The position numbers were made by a program, and so were the translations under genes. Below the pieces are notes generated by a model. It saw only the letters and a list, made by a program, of their open reading frames with translations. It had not been told where the DNA came from and ran no database searches. Shown piece by piece: positions 43,468-51,417 of a DNA stretch of 64,000 nt. Origin of the DNA: Epilithonimonas sp. JDS (GTDB lineage Bacteria; Bacteroidota; Bacteroidia; Flavobacteriales; Weeksellaceae); NCBI RefSeq assembly GCF_021261315.1, contig NZ_JAJSAX010000002.1, positions 310,001-374,000 of the forward strand, given 5' to 3'. Each line of letters begins with the position of its first letter. Position 1 is the stretch's first letter.

Positions 43468-44784
43468 TTACTTTTTGGTAAGAGCTACTCTCCAGACAAT
43501 GCCGCTCACATCATCCGCCACCAGCAAAGATCCGTCAGCAATCTGAAGTACACCAACCGGTCTTCCGTACACATCACCTTTGGCTTCATTGGCAATAAAT
43601 CCTGTTAAAAATGGCTGATAAGAACCCGAAGCTTTTCCATTTTTGAATGGCACAAACGCCACCTGATAACCTACCAGAGATGAACGATTCCAGGAACCGT
43701 GCTGCCCAATGAAAGCGCCGTTTTTATACTGCTCCGGAAACTGAGATCCTGTGTAGAATGCCAAACCAAGAGAAGCCGTGTGACTTCCCAGAGGCACGTC
43801 CGGCACAATGGTTTTCGCTACCAGATCCGGCTTTTCGCCTTTCCTTCTCGGGTCTTCATTTTGTCCGAAATAAGCGTAAGGCCATCCATAGAAAGCATCA
43901 CGTTTCACACTGGTCAGATAATCCGGAACCAGCTCATCTCCCAATTCGTCACGTTCATTGACGACAGTCCAAAGTTGTCCGGTTGTGGGATTCCAGCTCA
44001 TTCCGACTGGGTTTCTAAGTCCGGCTGCGTAGATTTTTTCGCCGCTTCCATCCGGGTTAACTTCCAGAATGTTGGCTCTTCGCACTTCGTACTCCATCCC
44101 ATTTTCGCCGACGTTGCTGCCGGATCCTACGGAGATATAGATTTTAGACTGGTCTTTGTTGGCAATCAGGTTTCTTGTCCAGTGGTTGTTGTAACCGCCA
44201 GCCGGCAGATTTACGATCTTTTTACCGGGCTGTGTGATTTTGGTGTCGCCTGCTTTGTACGGATAAACGTAGAGTCCGTCGGTATTGGCGACATAGAATT
44301 TGTCTTTGATGATCAGCATTCCGTATGGCTGATTGAGGTTTGCAAGGAACACGGAAGACGTTTCCGGAATGCCATCTTTGTTGGCATCGCGGTACAGGAT
44401 AATGCGGTTAGCAGATTTGCCGCCCACCTCAGCATCGCTTTTTCCGCTCAGGTCATTTTTGATTTTGTCTGCCGTAGAACGTTCCGAATTGGAAAGTACC
44501 ACGAAGATATCGCCATTCTCTCCCTGAATCATATTCCTCGGGCTTTTGATACCCTCCGCAAAACGCGTCACCGTGAAACCTTCCGGCGCAGTAGGCGCTT
44601 TATCCTTCGGCCATCCGATGACGTTGCTGAATTTGTTCTTCGCACTTTTCTCATCCGGCGGCGGCAGTTTCAAAGTATCGGTTTGGGTCACGGCCTCTTC
44701 GGTTTGTCCGGAACCGTCGGTCTTTTTGGTTTCTTTACAACTGAAAAACAGCACAGCTACGGCTGGTAAAAGATAATTTTTCAT
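43468..44784 (-). CDS. PQQ-dependent sugar dehydrogenase-like lipoprotein (sorbosone dehydrogenase family)
   Basis: A 438-residue beta-propeller lipoprotein with the lipobox LFFSC at Cys16. The start of the mature protein is acidic (PPPDEKSAKNKFSNVIGWP). Family signatures are GFTVTRFAEGIKSPRNM, GSGSNVGENG, ILEVNPDGSGEKIYAAGLRN, and PVGVLQIADGSLLVADDVSG. Members oxidise sugars such as glucose or sorbosone with PQQ, but many Bacteroidota homologues have no proven substrate. It is likely in the periplasm or outer membrane. A terminator lies between it and the DapB-like gene. Confidence 0.9.
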   Translation of the reverse strand: MKNYLLPAVAVLFFSCKETKKTDGSGQTEEAVTQTDTLKLPPPDEKSAKNKFSNVIGWPKDKAPTAPEGFTVTRFAEGIKSPRNMIQGENGDIFVVLSNSERSTADKIKNDLSGKSDAEVGGKSANRIILYRDANKDGIPETSSVFLANLNQPYGMLIIKDKFYVANTDGLYVYPYKAGDTKITQPGKKIVNLPAGGYNNHWTRNLIANKDQSKIYISVGSGSNVGENGMEYEVRRANILEVNPDGSGEKIYAAGLRNPVGMSWNPTTGQLWTVVNERDELGDELVPDYLTSVKRDAFYGWPYAYFGQNEDPRRKGEKPDLVAKTIVPDVPLGSHTASLGLAFYTGSQFPEQYKNGAFIGQHGSWNRSSLVGYQVAFVPFKNGKASGSYQPFLTGFIANEAKGDVYGRPVGVLQIADGSLLVADDVSGIVWRVALTKK

Positions 44785-44900
44785 AATATTCTGAGATTTG
44801 GTATTTAAGAATTCTAAAGCCTCAAAAATTACAAAAACCGTTCCCTAAAGGGAAAATGACTGTTAATAGTAGTTTAAGAAAAAGTATAAGGCACAAAAAA

Positions 44901-44920
44901 ACCTGCGTTGTGGCAGGTTC
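44901..44920 (-). terminator. Terminator of the DUF6261 gene
   Basis: AACCTGC (44901-44907) and GCAGGTT (44914-44920), followed on the minus strand by a T-run. The stem sequence matches three other terminators in the window. Confidence 0.8.
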
Positions 44921-44939
44921 ATATTTAAGATGATTGTGG

Positions 44940-45650
44940 TTAAGATTGCGGATTATTCTCCTTGTTCACAATTGGTTGCAGGTTGGAGTTCTTTGCTGCT
45001 TTCACCAGTTCGTTCACATCGTTGTAGAAGAGTTTCCAGTCTGTGACATCCCTCATTGCGGTCAATAGTCCGAAGAAAGATTTCAGGGTTTTCTCCAGAT
45101 CTTTGCGGATGCCCGAGGCACTTTTCTGGTTTCGAAGATCAGCATTGGCGCCAGCCTGCTCTGCAAAGATGGTTTCGAAAGCCGTCTGCTTGTCTTTCAT
45201 CTCATTGAAGGCTGTTTCCACTTTCAGGTCTTTCAGCTTTTGGGCATTCTCCGGTTTTTCCAGTTCCTCGATGAGTTTTTTCATCTGGGCGGTTTGGGAG
45301 GAATAGCTCATTTTGTACAACTCCAGACCGAACAATTTAAAAATCTGATACAGATCTTCTGCCGACTGTTGATTTGCAACAGAAGCCAGTTTCCGGTAAC
45401 CGTTCAGGAAAGCTTTCAGATTGGAGAAAGATAGGTCTCTTTCTTTGTCAGCATTGGCGACCTCATCACCTTTTCCGCTGTAGATTTGCTTTGCATATAC
45501 AGCATCATAATCTGTGTATTTGGTTTTGAGTTCTGCCAGAAGCGGATGATTTGTGATAACCGCATAAGTTCCTGAATCTGAAACATTGATAGTTCTCTGT
45601 GTAAGCGTAGCCAAATCTTTAGTACTAAGCTTTGATAGTGTAATTTTCAT
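44940..45650 (-). CDS. DUF6261 family protein
   Basis: A 236-residue cytoplasmic, mainly helical protein with no signal peptide. The first 25 residues KLSTKDLATLTQRTINVS and the following alternation of Lys/Glu-rich helices fit DUF6261, which I recall as a Bacteroidota family with several copies per genome. The function is unknown. Upstream lies a repeat-rich intergenic region. Coding is well supported by length and by a terminator just after the stop. Confidence 0.75.
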   Translation of the reverse strand: MKITLSKLSTKDLATLTQRTINVSDSGTYAVITNHPLLAELKTKYTDYDAVYAKQIYSGKGDEVANADKERDLSFSNLKAFLNGYRKLASVANQQSAEDLYQIFKLFGLELYKMSYSSQTAQMKKLIEELEKPENAQKLKDLKVETAFNEMKDKQTAFETIFAEQAGANADLRNQKSASGIRKDLEKTLKSFFGLLTAMRDVTDWKLFYNDVNELVKAAKNSNLQPIVNKENNPQS

Positions 45651-45727
45651 ACATTTAGTGTTTTTATTGTTAATATTTTAATTTTTACACGTTTTAAATG
45701 TATAAAAAATATTCTTTCGTCACAAAA

Positions 45728-45905
45728 CTATCGTTGGGAAACAAAAGTAAAAGTCACTTGATTTCCCGCAGACCGTGGGAGACTTCCGCCAAAGTTGTTT
45801 GGTTTCAAAACCCTCGTTTTGAAACCAAAGTAAAAGTTGTTTTGTTGGAAAACTAGGGTTTTGTGACTTCCGGCGAAGTTGTGTAGGTTGGAAAACGATG
45901 GTTTA
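45728..45905. repeat. Degenerate repeat block upstream of the DUF6261 gene
   Basis: Within this block the phrase GACTTCCGCCAAAGTTGT (45781) recurs as GACTTCCGGCGAAGTTGT (near 45868), and CAAAGTAAAAGTTGTTTTG (45826) recurs as CAAAAGTAAAAGTCACTTG (45740). A perfect 14-bp hairpin has arms 45798-45811 and 45816-45829 (GGTTTCAAAAC / GTTTTGAAACC) around a CCTC loop. The 81-codon open frame on the minus strand here is not a credible gene. Nothing else is visible in the 402-base gap 45651-46052. Confidence 0.65.
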
Positions 45906-46052
45906 TTGAAAATTATATTTATATCAAACTCACTAAAAAATTGATCATCGATCAATAATATGTAACTAAACATATATTTTAATGAATTAATTGTTCTATT
46001 GTAATTATTTCTTAAGTTCGTAAAATCTTAACATTCTTTAAATAATAATACC

Positions 46053-46247
46053 ATGAAAAAAACAGAATATTTTATGAGTCAAATGTCTTACGGTCAATAC
46101 CAACAGTGCTTGGTAGAAGTAAAAAAGCAACGTAATGATTTTATATCTACAAATGAAATAAAAAAAATTGTTGACGAAAATATTACCGTTACGAATATTT
46201 CGCCATCACACGAAATAAATATGGTTATAACACTTATATATTATTAA
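46053..46247 (+). CDS. Small protein, first gene of the AT-rich cassette
   Basis: A 64-residue protein with no signal peptide. A charged helix (YQQCLVEVKKQRNDFISTNE) is followed by a short strand region ending INMVITLIYY. The end resembles the C-terminal strand of the third protein of the cassette (KFVFVSLIYKD), as if both share a small beta fold. Its stop codon is two bases before the ATG of the OLD-type gene, so it is surely cotranscribed. Base composition is much more AT-rich than in the flanking genes. The function is unknown. Confidence 0.65.
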   Translation: MKKTEYFMSQMSYGQYQQCLVEVKKQRNDFISTNEIKKIVDENITVTNISPSHEINMVITLIYY

Positions 46248-46249
46248 TA

Positions 46250-48031
46250 ATGAAATTAAAATCAGTCGAAATTTTTAATTTCAAATCAATTAAACACGAG
46301 AAATTTGAGATAAACAATAATCAAATTTGCTTTGTTGGTAAGAATGAAAGTGGAAAATCAAGTATTATTTCTGCAATTAGTTATTTAAATATTTTAGACA
46401 AGGAATTAAGTTTTAATTTATTAAATAAGAGTTCAGATGATTATCCCAATGGATTACCAATTATTGTTGGGATATTCCATATAAACAAAAATTTATATCC
46501 AAAACTATATGAATTATTATCTGAATATTTAGATACTCAATATATTGTTGCATTAGATAAAAATTGCGAAAATTGTTTGTTACAAATAAAACGTTGGGGG
46601 AATGGCTTATCAAATATATCGCTGAGCCTATATTCAAAAGATTCCTTTGGTTTAAAAATTCCGGATGAAATGAAAAATAAATCAAAATTTTATGATTTGT
46701 TTTTTAACGATATTTATCCTGCAATAGAATATTTTGAAAATGAGGATTTACTTATTGAACCATCTACAGTTGAAGAATTAAATGGTGATGATAAAAAATT
46801 TGAAACATTTAGAAAATTATTGATAGTTGGAGGCTGTAATGATTTTAATATTTTTAAAAACAATGACATTAATTTCGTTACAACATACCTATCAGACATT
46901 GAGATTAAATTAAACCAAATTTTTAAAAAACATTATAAACAAGATCAAAGTATAAATATTAAGATAGTACCTGCTTTGGGAGATAGATTAAACTTGATAA
47001 TTAGAGATAATTCTAATAAAAGTTATTCAATTAATGAGAGAAGTCCTGGTTTTCAGTACTATTTTTCATTTCTTGTAAATAAATTATATTCACAGAAAAT
47101 TAGCGGTAAAAAAAATACAATAATTATTCTTGATGAACCTGGTCAAAGTTTGCATCCTAAAGGGTCTAAGGATTTACTTAAGTCTTTTGAAGAAATTTCA
47201 GAAACCTCCCAAATATTTTACACAACGCATAATCCATTTTTAGCACTCAGAAATTGTGTAGATTCTTTAGTTTTTGTAGAGAAAACACCAGATGAAGGAA
47301 CAAAAATCAGAAAAAAAAGTTACTTGAACAAATATCAAATTTTGAGAAACGAACTGGGTATTATGCTCAATGATTCTTTCTTAATCGGTGATATAAATTT
47401 AATTGTTGAAGGTAATACGGAAAAATTAGCCTTACATAGGATATTCCAATTTGAAAAATACAGGGAATTAGAATGGATGAATATTTATAACGCAGATGGT
47501 GTATCTAATATACCACAAGCCATTAACTATCTTGGAAAAAATAATCTCAATTTATCAGGTATAATTTTGTTAGATAGTGATACGGAAGCAAATAATATTA
47601 AATTGAAAAAGTTTTATAAAAATAATATATCACAAGCAAACTGGGAAGAAATAGAAATAAATTCAGTTTATAATGACAAGGAAGAAAGAACTTTTGAAGA
47701 TTTGTTTCCGCAAGATATATATATTTCGGCATTGAATAATTACTGTAAATCTTTAGAAAACCTAGATATATTTGATAAGCCATATTCAGATTTAGTTTAT
47801 ACCGAAAAACTAAAGACTCCAATAGTCAATATTGCTAATGAGCATTTCAAAAAATTTATATCAGCAAAAAGCACTTCTAATATAACGAAGCAAGATGTCA
47901 TCAGACATTTACTTGATTTGATAGATCAGCAAGATGATAAAGTTCAACAAAAAAATTTAGTAGATGTTTTCAAACTTTTTGATAAAATAAAAACAAGTTT
48001 TTTAAAAATAGAAAGATATGTCAGTAACTAA
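46250..48031 (+). CDS. OLD-type ATPase with TOPRIM domain, middle gene of the AT-rich cassette
   Basis: A 593-residue protein. Walker A is GKNESGKSS (residues 30-38), the signature ERSPGFQYYFSFL is near residue 265, and Walker B is IIILDEPGQSLHP (about 292-304). The TOPRIM motifs are NLIVEGNTEK (about 384-392) and LLDSDTE (about 440-446). These mark it as an OLD-family nuclease-like protein, a class often found in antiphage defence. The C-terminal 150 residues have no domain I know. It ends 14 bases inside the start of the third gene. It is not closely similar to the OLD protein at 34361. Confidence 0.88.
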   Translation: MKLKSVEIFNFKSIKHEKFEINNNQICFVGKNESGKSSIISAISYLNILDKELSFNLLNKSSDDYPNGLPIIVGIFHINKNLYPKLYELLSEYLDTQYIVALDKNCENCLLQIKRWGNGLSNISLSLYSKDSFGLKIPDEMKNKSKFYDLFFNDIYPAIEYFENEDLLIEPSTVEELNGDDKKFETFRKLLIVGGCNDFNIFKNNDINFVTTYLSDIEIKLNQIFKKHYKQDQSINIKIVPALGDRLNLIIRDNSNKSYSINERSPGFQYYFSFLVNKLYSQKISGKKNTIIILDEPGQSLHPKGSKDLLKSFEEISETSQIFYTTHNPFLALRNCVDSLVFVEKTPDEGTKIRKKSYLNKYQILRNELGIMLNDSFLIGDINLIVEGNTEKLALHRIFQFEKYRELEWMNIYNADGVSNIPQAINYLGKNNLNLSGIILLDSDTEANNIKLKKFYKNNISQANWEEIEINSVYNDKEERTFEDLFPQDIYISALNNYCKSLENLDIFDKPYSDLVYTEKLKTPIVNIANEHFKKFISAKSTSNITKQDVIRHLLDLIDQQDDKVQQKNLVDVFKLFDKIKTSFLKIERYVSN

Positions 48032-48383
48032 ACATAAAATATTTAAAATCAATATAATTGATGATGGAAAATTTACACTTGCGAAGACTATTGAAAGTTC
48101 AATAAACGAATTTTTAATGGATCCAAACATTGTGTATGTTAATCACTCTGTTACAACATTAACAGAAGATGTAGAGGAATATGATTCTTTTAAAACAATC
48201 TGCAAATTTGTATTTGTTAGTCTTATTTACAAAGATCTTAAGGAAACACCTATGAATGCAACTAATATCTCTAAAAAAACAAAACAATTAATACATAAAG
48301 AAGTTGAAGATAACGCACAAATAAAAGAACCTGAAATTTTCACAGACTTAGATAAACTAATATCGGATTTTCAAAAATTATAA
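48018..48383 (+). CDS. Unknown protein, third gene of the AT-rich cassette
   Basis: A 121-residue protein with no signal peptide. Residues 10-72 (KINIIDDGKFTLAKTIESSI, NEFL, IVYVNHSV, KFVFVSLIYKD) resemble small beta-rich proteins of the Cse60-like kind, in which a helix and NEFL precede strands ending in a hydrophobic IYK. The last 50 residues are charged helix. It overlaps the OLD-type gene by 14 bases, so translation is probably coupled. No function can be assigned; a partner role for the OLD protein is inference. Confidence 0.65.
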   Translation: MSVTKHKIFKINIIDDGKFTLAKTIESSINEFLMDPNIVYVNHSVTTLTEDVEEYDSFKTICKFVFVSLIYKDLKETPMNATNISKKTKQLIHKEVEDNAQIKEPEIFTDLDKLISDFQKL

Positions 48384-48424
48384 ATCAGTAGAGCTATCGC
48401 TACAATTAATGATTATCTACAAAA

Positions 48425-48446
48425 AAACCTGCTCTCCAGCAGGTTT
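48425..48446. terminator. Bidirectional terminator between the AT-rich cassette and the MFS gene
   Basis: AAACCTGCT (48425-48433) and AGCAGGTTT (48438-48446) pair around CTCC. Confidence 0.8.
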
Positions 48447-48468
48447 CATATTTTAAAATTCAAAAATC

Positions 48469-49896
48469 TTAATGTCCAGACTTAGCCTCGGCATCCTGTT
48501 TCACGTGACCAAGATATTTAGTGCAGTACGCCCCGAAGATCAGGATAAACAGGTAACAGAACACAGGAATCACAAAGGAATGCTGAACGCCAAACTGATC
48601 TGCCAGGAAGCCCTGGAAAATCGGAACGATTGCGCCTCCCAAGATCGCCATGACTACCAAAGAAGAACCTTGGCTTGTGTATTTTCCTAAGCCGGAAATC
48701 GCCAACGTATAGATATTAGAGAACATAATCGAGTTGAAAATCCCAATTCCTAAAATGCTGTACATCGCCAGTTCGCCGTGGTTCAGCATCGCTGAAATCA
48801 ATAGCAAAACGTTGATTCCTGCAAAGATAGAAAGGGTTCTTGCAGGAGCAGATTTCCCGATGAAGAACGCAACGAAATTCAGTGCAATGAAAACCAGGAA
48901 GAAACTGATCTGTGCAAATGTCAGATTCACAATACTGAAGATCACTAGGAAAACAGCAATCGCTGCACCCAACATATAGATGGCTTTTTTGCCCTGGCTG
49001 ATGGAATGGTTCAGAGAGATCGCCCCCAGGAAACGCCCGATCATCGCGCCGCCCCAATAAAGAGACAGGTAGTTTTTGCTGACAACTTCGGAAAGGTTCA
49101 TAACCTGTGGCTGCTCAAGAAAACTGATGATGAAACTTCCTACCGCTACTTCCCCACCAACATAGCAGAACATTGCGAAAACGCCGAACTTCAGGTGGTT
49201 GTATTTCAATGCGCCGTAACCTTTTACGATCTCTTCGCCTTTGATCTGAAAATCGGGAAGCTTCACTCTGGAAATTAATAAAGCGACCAGCAACAGGATT
49301 CCGGCAAAGATAAGATAAGGAATTTTCGTGGCTGCTGCAGAGAAAGAACCGTCTGCCTCGGAGAATAATTCGAAGATCAAATGACCACCCAAAACCGGAG
49401 CAATGGTAGTCCCGAAAGCGTTGAAAGCCTGTGTCATATTCAATCGGCTGGACGCGGAATCTTCCGGACCCAACAACGAAACGTATGCATTAGCCGTGAT
49501 CTGAAGAACTGTAAATCCAAGACCTAAAATAAACAAAGCGCCTAAGAATAAGGGATATGAAGACAAACTCGCCGCCGGATAAAACAAGACGCAACCGAAA
49601 GCTGCTAAGAAAATCCCGAAAAGAATTCCTTTTTTGTAGCCCACTTTATCGATCGGGTCACCTTGTGAGCTGGAAATCAGAAAGTAGATCAGGGAACCTA
49701 TAAAATAAGCGCCAAAGAAACAGAACTGTACCAACATCGATTGGAAAAAAGTGAGTTGGAAAAGCTGTTTGAGGTAAGGGATAAGGATGTCATTCATACA
49801 CGTGATGAATCCCCACATAAAAAACAAAAGGGTAATTGTAATCAGCGGAACGGTGTAACTCCTCTTCGCCTGAACTTCATTATTTGTCATATACAT
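48469..49896 (-). CDS. Sugar MFS transporter (FucP/GluP-like)
   Basis: A 475-residue transporter with 12 hydrophobic segments. It belongs to the fucose/galactose/glucose-proton symporter group: FMWGFITCMNDILIPYLK and LGFTVLQITANAYVSLLGP are highly typical, and NMTQAFNAFGTTIAPVLGG follows. It would take up a hexose with protons across the inner membrane. The sugar cannot be told. It is divergent from the NrtR-like regulator gene, which may control it. Confidence 0.92.
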   Translation of the reverse strand: MYMTNNEVQAKRSYTVPLITITLLFFMWGFITCMNDILIPYLKQLFQLTFFQSMLVQFCFFGAYFIGSLIYFLISSSQGDPIDKVGYKKGILFGIFLAAFGCVLFYPAASLSSYPLFLGALFILGLGFTVLQITANAYVSLLGPEDSASSRLNMTQAFNAFGTTIAPVLGGHLIFELFSEADGSFSAAATKIPYLIFAGILLLVALLISRVKLPDFQIKGEEIVKGYGALKYNHLKFGVFAMFCYVGGEVAVGSFIISFLEQPQVMNLSEVVSKNYLSLYWGGAMIGRFLGAISLNHSISQGKKAIYMLGAAIAVFLVIFSIVNLTFAQISFFLVFIALNFVAFFIGKSAPARTLSIFAGINVLLLISAMLNHGELAMYSILGIGIFNSIMFSNIYTLAISGLGKYTSQGSSLVVMAILGGAIVPIFQGFLADQFGVQHSFVIPVFCYLFILIFGAYCTKYLGHVKQDAEAKSGH

Positions 49897-49994
49897 TTAA
49901 TTTAAAAAGAGGCTAAAGATAACCTCTTTTGTTGATAATTGCTTATTTTGAGACATTAAATTTGTCATTTAACAGGCTATAATATTAATTTTCA

Positions 49995-50075
49995 AAAATC
50001 TTTGACTCCGCTCAGACTGCCACTTTTGAAATATTTTTGTAATATCGATACTAAAAAAAGGGAATCGAAGTGTTT
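49995..50075. repeat. Dispersed repeat D, copy 2 (partial)
   Basis: AATCTTTGACTCCGCTCAGA matches one arm of copy 1 at 36999-37060. Only GGGAATCGAAGTG near 50060 remains of the other arm. Copy 2 is more decayed. Confidence 0.55.
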
Positions 50076-50126
50076 TATTATTAAGGTTTTACTGCTACAA
50101 ATTCTTCAAAAATAATACGCTTTACT

Positions 50127-50165
50127 AAAATATTCTGTTTTAATATTTTTTTATTAATATTTTTG
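50127..50165 (+). promoter_or_regulatory. Promoter of the NrtR-like gene with nearby palindrome
   Basis: TATTTTTG (50158-50165) is a -7 box 27 bases before the ATG at 50193. Upstream, AAAATATT (50127-50134) and AATATTTT (50142-50149) form an inverted repeat where a regulator could bind. ATATTTTTGTAA occurs again near 50031 in the same gap. All of this is AT-only and so weak on its own. Confidence 0.45.
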
Positions 50166-50192
50166 TAACATTGACATCAGAAACTAATAAAA

Positions 50193-50945
50193 ATGGACTC
50201 CAAGGAATTAATCTTACAACGATCGAACGAAGCAAAAGAAATATTTCTCCCAAACCTTTCTGCAGACCCGGTGATTTTTGGATTTGACCAAAACGAACTG
50301 AAAGTTCTCCTGCTGAAAATGAACTACAGAAAACTCTGGTTTTTGCCTGGTGGATACGTAAAAAAAGAAGAAGATCTGGACGACGCCGTAGTGAGGATTT
50401 TAAGAGAAAGAGCCGGCGTGAATGCTGTTTCTTATCTGGAGGAGTTTGGTGTTTTTGGAAAGAAGAACAGAAGCGAAGATTACTTCGAAGATTTTGATGA
50501 AACCTTATTCCACAAGCAGAGATTCATCACGATTGGTTATTATGCCCTGTACAACCCGTCAAAAATCGATTTGACTGTTGATGAATATAGTGAAAGCTGC
50601 GAATGGATCTACCTGAGCCAGCTACCTGACATCGAGATGGCGATGGATCATAAGGAAATCGTGGAAAAAGCATTGGTTGCATTACGCGAAAAGATCTCGA
50701 TCAAGCCAATTGGTATCAATCTATTACCGGAAAAATTCACGCTGTCTGAACTTCAAAAATTGTATGAAGCAATTCTCGGAAAAGAACTTAACAGGGGAAA
50801 TTTTTACCGAAAAATAAAAAACCTTGGCATTCTGAAAAAACTGGACGAGCAAAGAAAAGGCGGCGCGCACAAAGCTCCGGACCTTTACTCTTTTGATGAA
50901 GAGATTTATAACAATGCTCTGAAAAACGGTTTAATAAGCTGGTAA
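50193..50945 (+). CDS. NrtR-like transcriptional regulator (degenerate Nudix domain plus winged helix)
   Basis: A 250-residue protein. The N-terminal Nudix domain (about residues 20-150) has a degenerate box from Gly54 to Val76: GYVKKEEDLDDAVVRILRER, where the catalytic RExxEE pattern is broken (REU becomes RIL, and EE becomes ER). Nudix proteins like this have lost hydrolysis and sense a ligand. The C-terminal part (about 165-250) is a winged helix, with LQKLYEAILGKELNRGNFYR typical. Close relatives regulate NAD or sugar genes in Bacteroidota (NrtR, AraR). The divergent MFS sugar transporter points to a sugar ligand. The start is the first ATG after the promoter. Confidence 0.88.
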   Translation: MDSKELILQRSNEAKEIFLPNLSADPVIFGFDQNELKVLLLKMNYRKLWFLPGGYVKKEEDLDDAVVRILRERAGVNAVSYLEEFGVFGKKNRSEDYFEDFDETLFHKQRFITIGYYALYNPSKIDLTVDEYSESCEWIYLSQLPDIEMAMDHKEIVEKALVALREKISIKPIGINLLPEKFTLSELQKLYEAILGKELNRGNFYRKIKNLGILKKLDEQRKGGAHKAPDLYSFDEEIYNNALKNGLISW

Positions 50946-50957
50946 TAAAAAATAAGT

Positions 50958-51293
50958 TTAAACTTTTTCTGTTTTAATATCAAATTCTGCCTCCCATTCT
51001 TCCAGCAAATTGAGGATTGGCAAAAGTGCTAAACCCTTTTCCGTAAGACAATACTCTACTCTTGGCGGAATTTCTTTAAACTCCTGACGTGTCAAAAGAT
51101 GATCGGTTTCCATCTCCCTCAACTGATCCGTAAGCACCTTTCTGGAAATCACGGGAATGCGCGCATCAATCTCGCCAAAACGCAATTTTCTGTTATTGAT
51201 GACCATCACAATAATTGGTTTCCATTTGCTTCCCAAAGCTGACATTGCATTTCCCAGCGGGCAGCTGCATCCAAGTATTTTTTGCTGTCTCAT
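50958..51293 (-). CDS. HxlR family transcriptional regulator
   Basis: A 111-residue winged-helix protein of the HxlR/MarR-like type. The N-terminus GCSCPLGNAMSALGSKWKPI has Cys9 and Cys11 in a CxCP motif, as in redox-sensing members that respond to diamide, aldehydes or quinones. The recognition region is RFGEIDARIPVISRKVLTDQ. It is divergent from the Old Yellow Enzyme gene, an arrangement typical of quinone- or aldehyde-responsive regulation. Confidence 0.9.
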   Translation of the reverse strand: MRQQKILGCSCPLGNAMSALGSKWKPIIVMVINNRKLRFGEIDARIPVISRKVLTDQLREMETDHLLTRQEFKEIPPRVEYCLTEKGLALLPILNLLEEWEAEFDIKTEKV

Positions 51294-51319
51294 ATCGTGG
51301 TTATATCATAATAATATTA

Positions 51320-51392
51320 GTTACCGCCAAGTTACCACTTTTTATATATCAAAAGATACAAATACAAACTATTATTAGTTACTTTGTGTAAC
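51320..51392. promoter_or_regulatory. Candidate HxlR operators between hxlR-like and OYE genes
   Basis: GTTACTTTGTGTAAC (51378-51392) is a perfect 5-bp palindrome with a 5-base spacer. The same GTTAC half-site occurs twice at 51320 and 51331 (GTTACCGCCAAGTTACC). The palindrome overlaps a TTACTTTG sequence that may be the OYE promoter -7 box, so binding there could block transcription. Confidence 0.6.
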
Positions 51393-51417
51393 AATTAATC
51401 AAATAACAAAATTTACA

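Noticed and set aside
43699-44769. Long open frame of 356 codons opposite the sorbosone-dehydrogenase-like gene
   Set aside because: It is the antisense shadow of a well-supported gene and has no recognisable motifs.
45728-45973. Open frame of 81 codons on the minus strand
   Set aside because: Lies within the repeat block upstream of the DUF6261 gene; no signal, domain or start context supports it.
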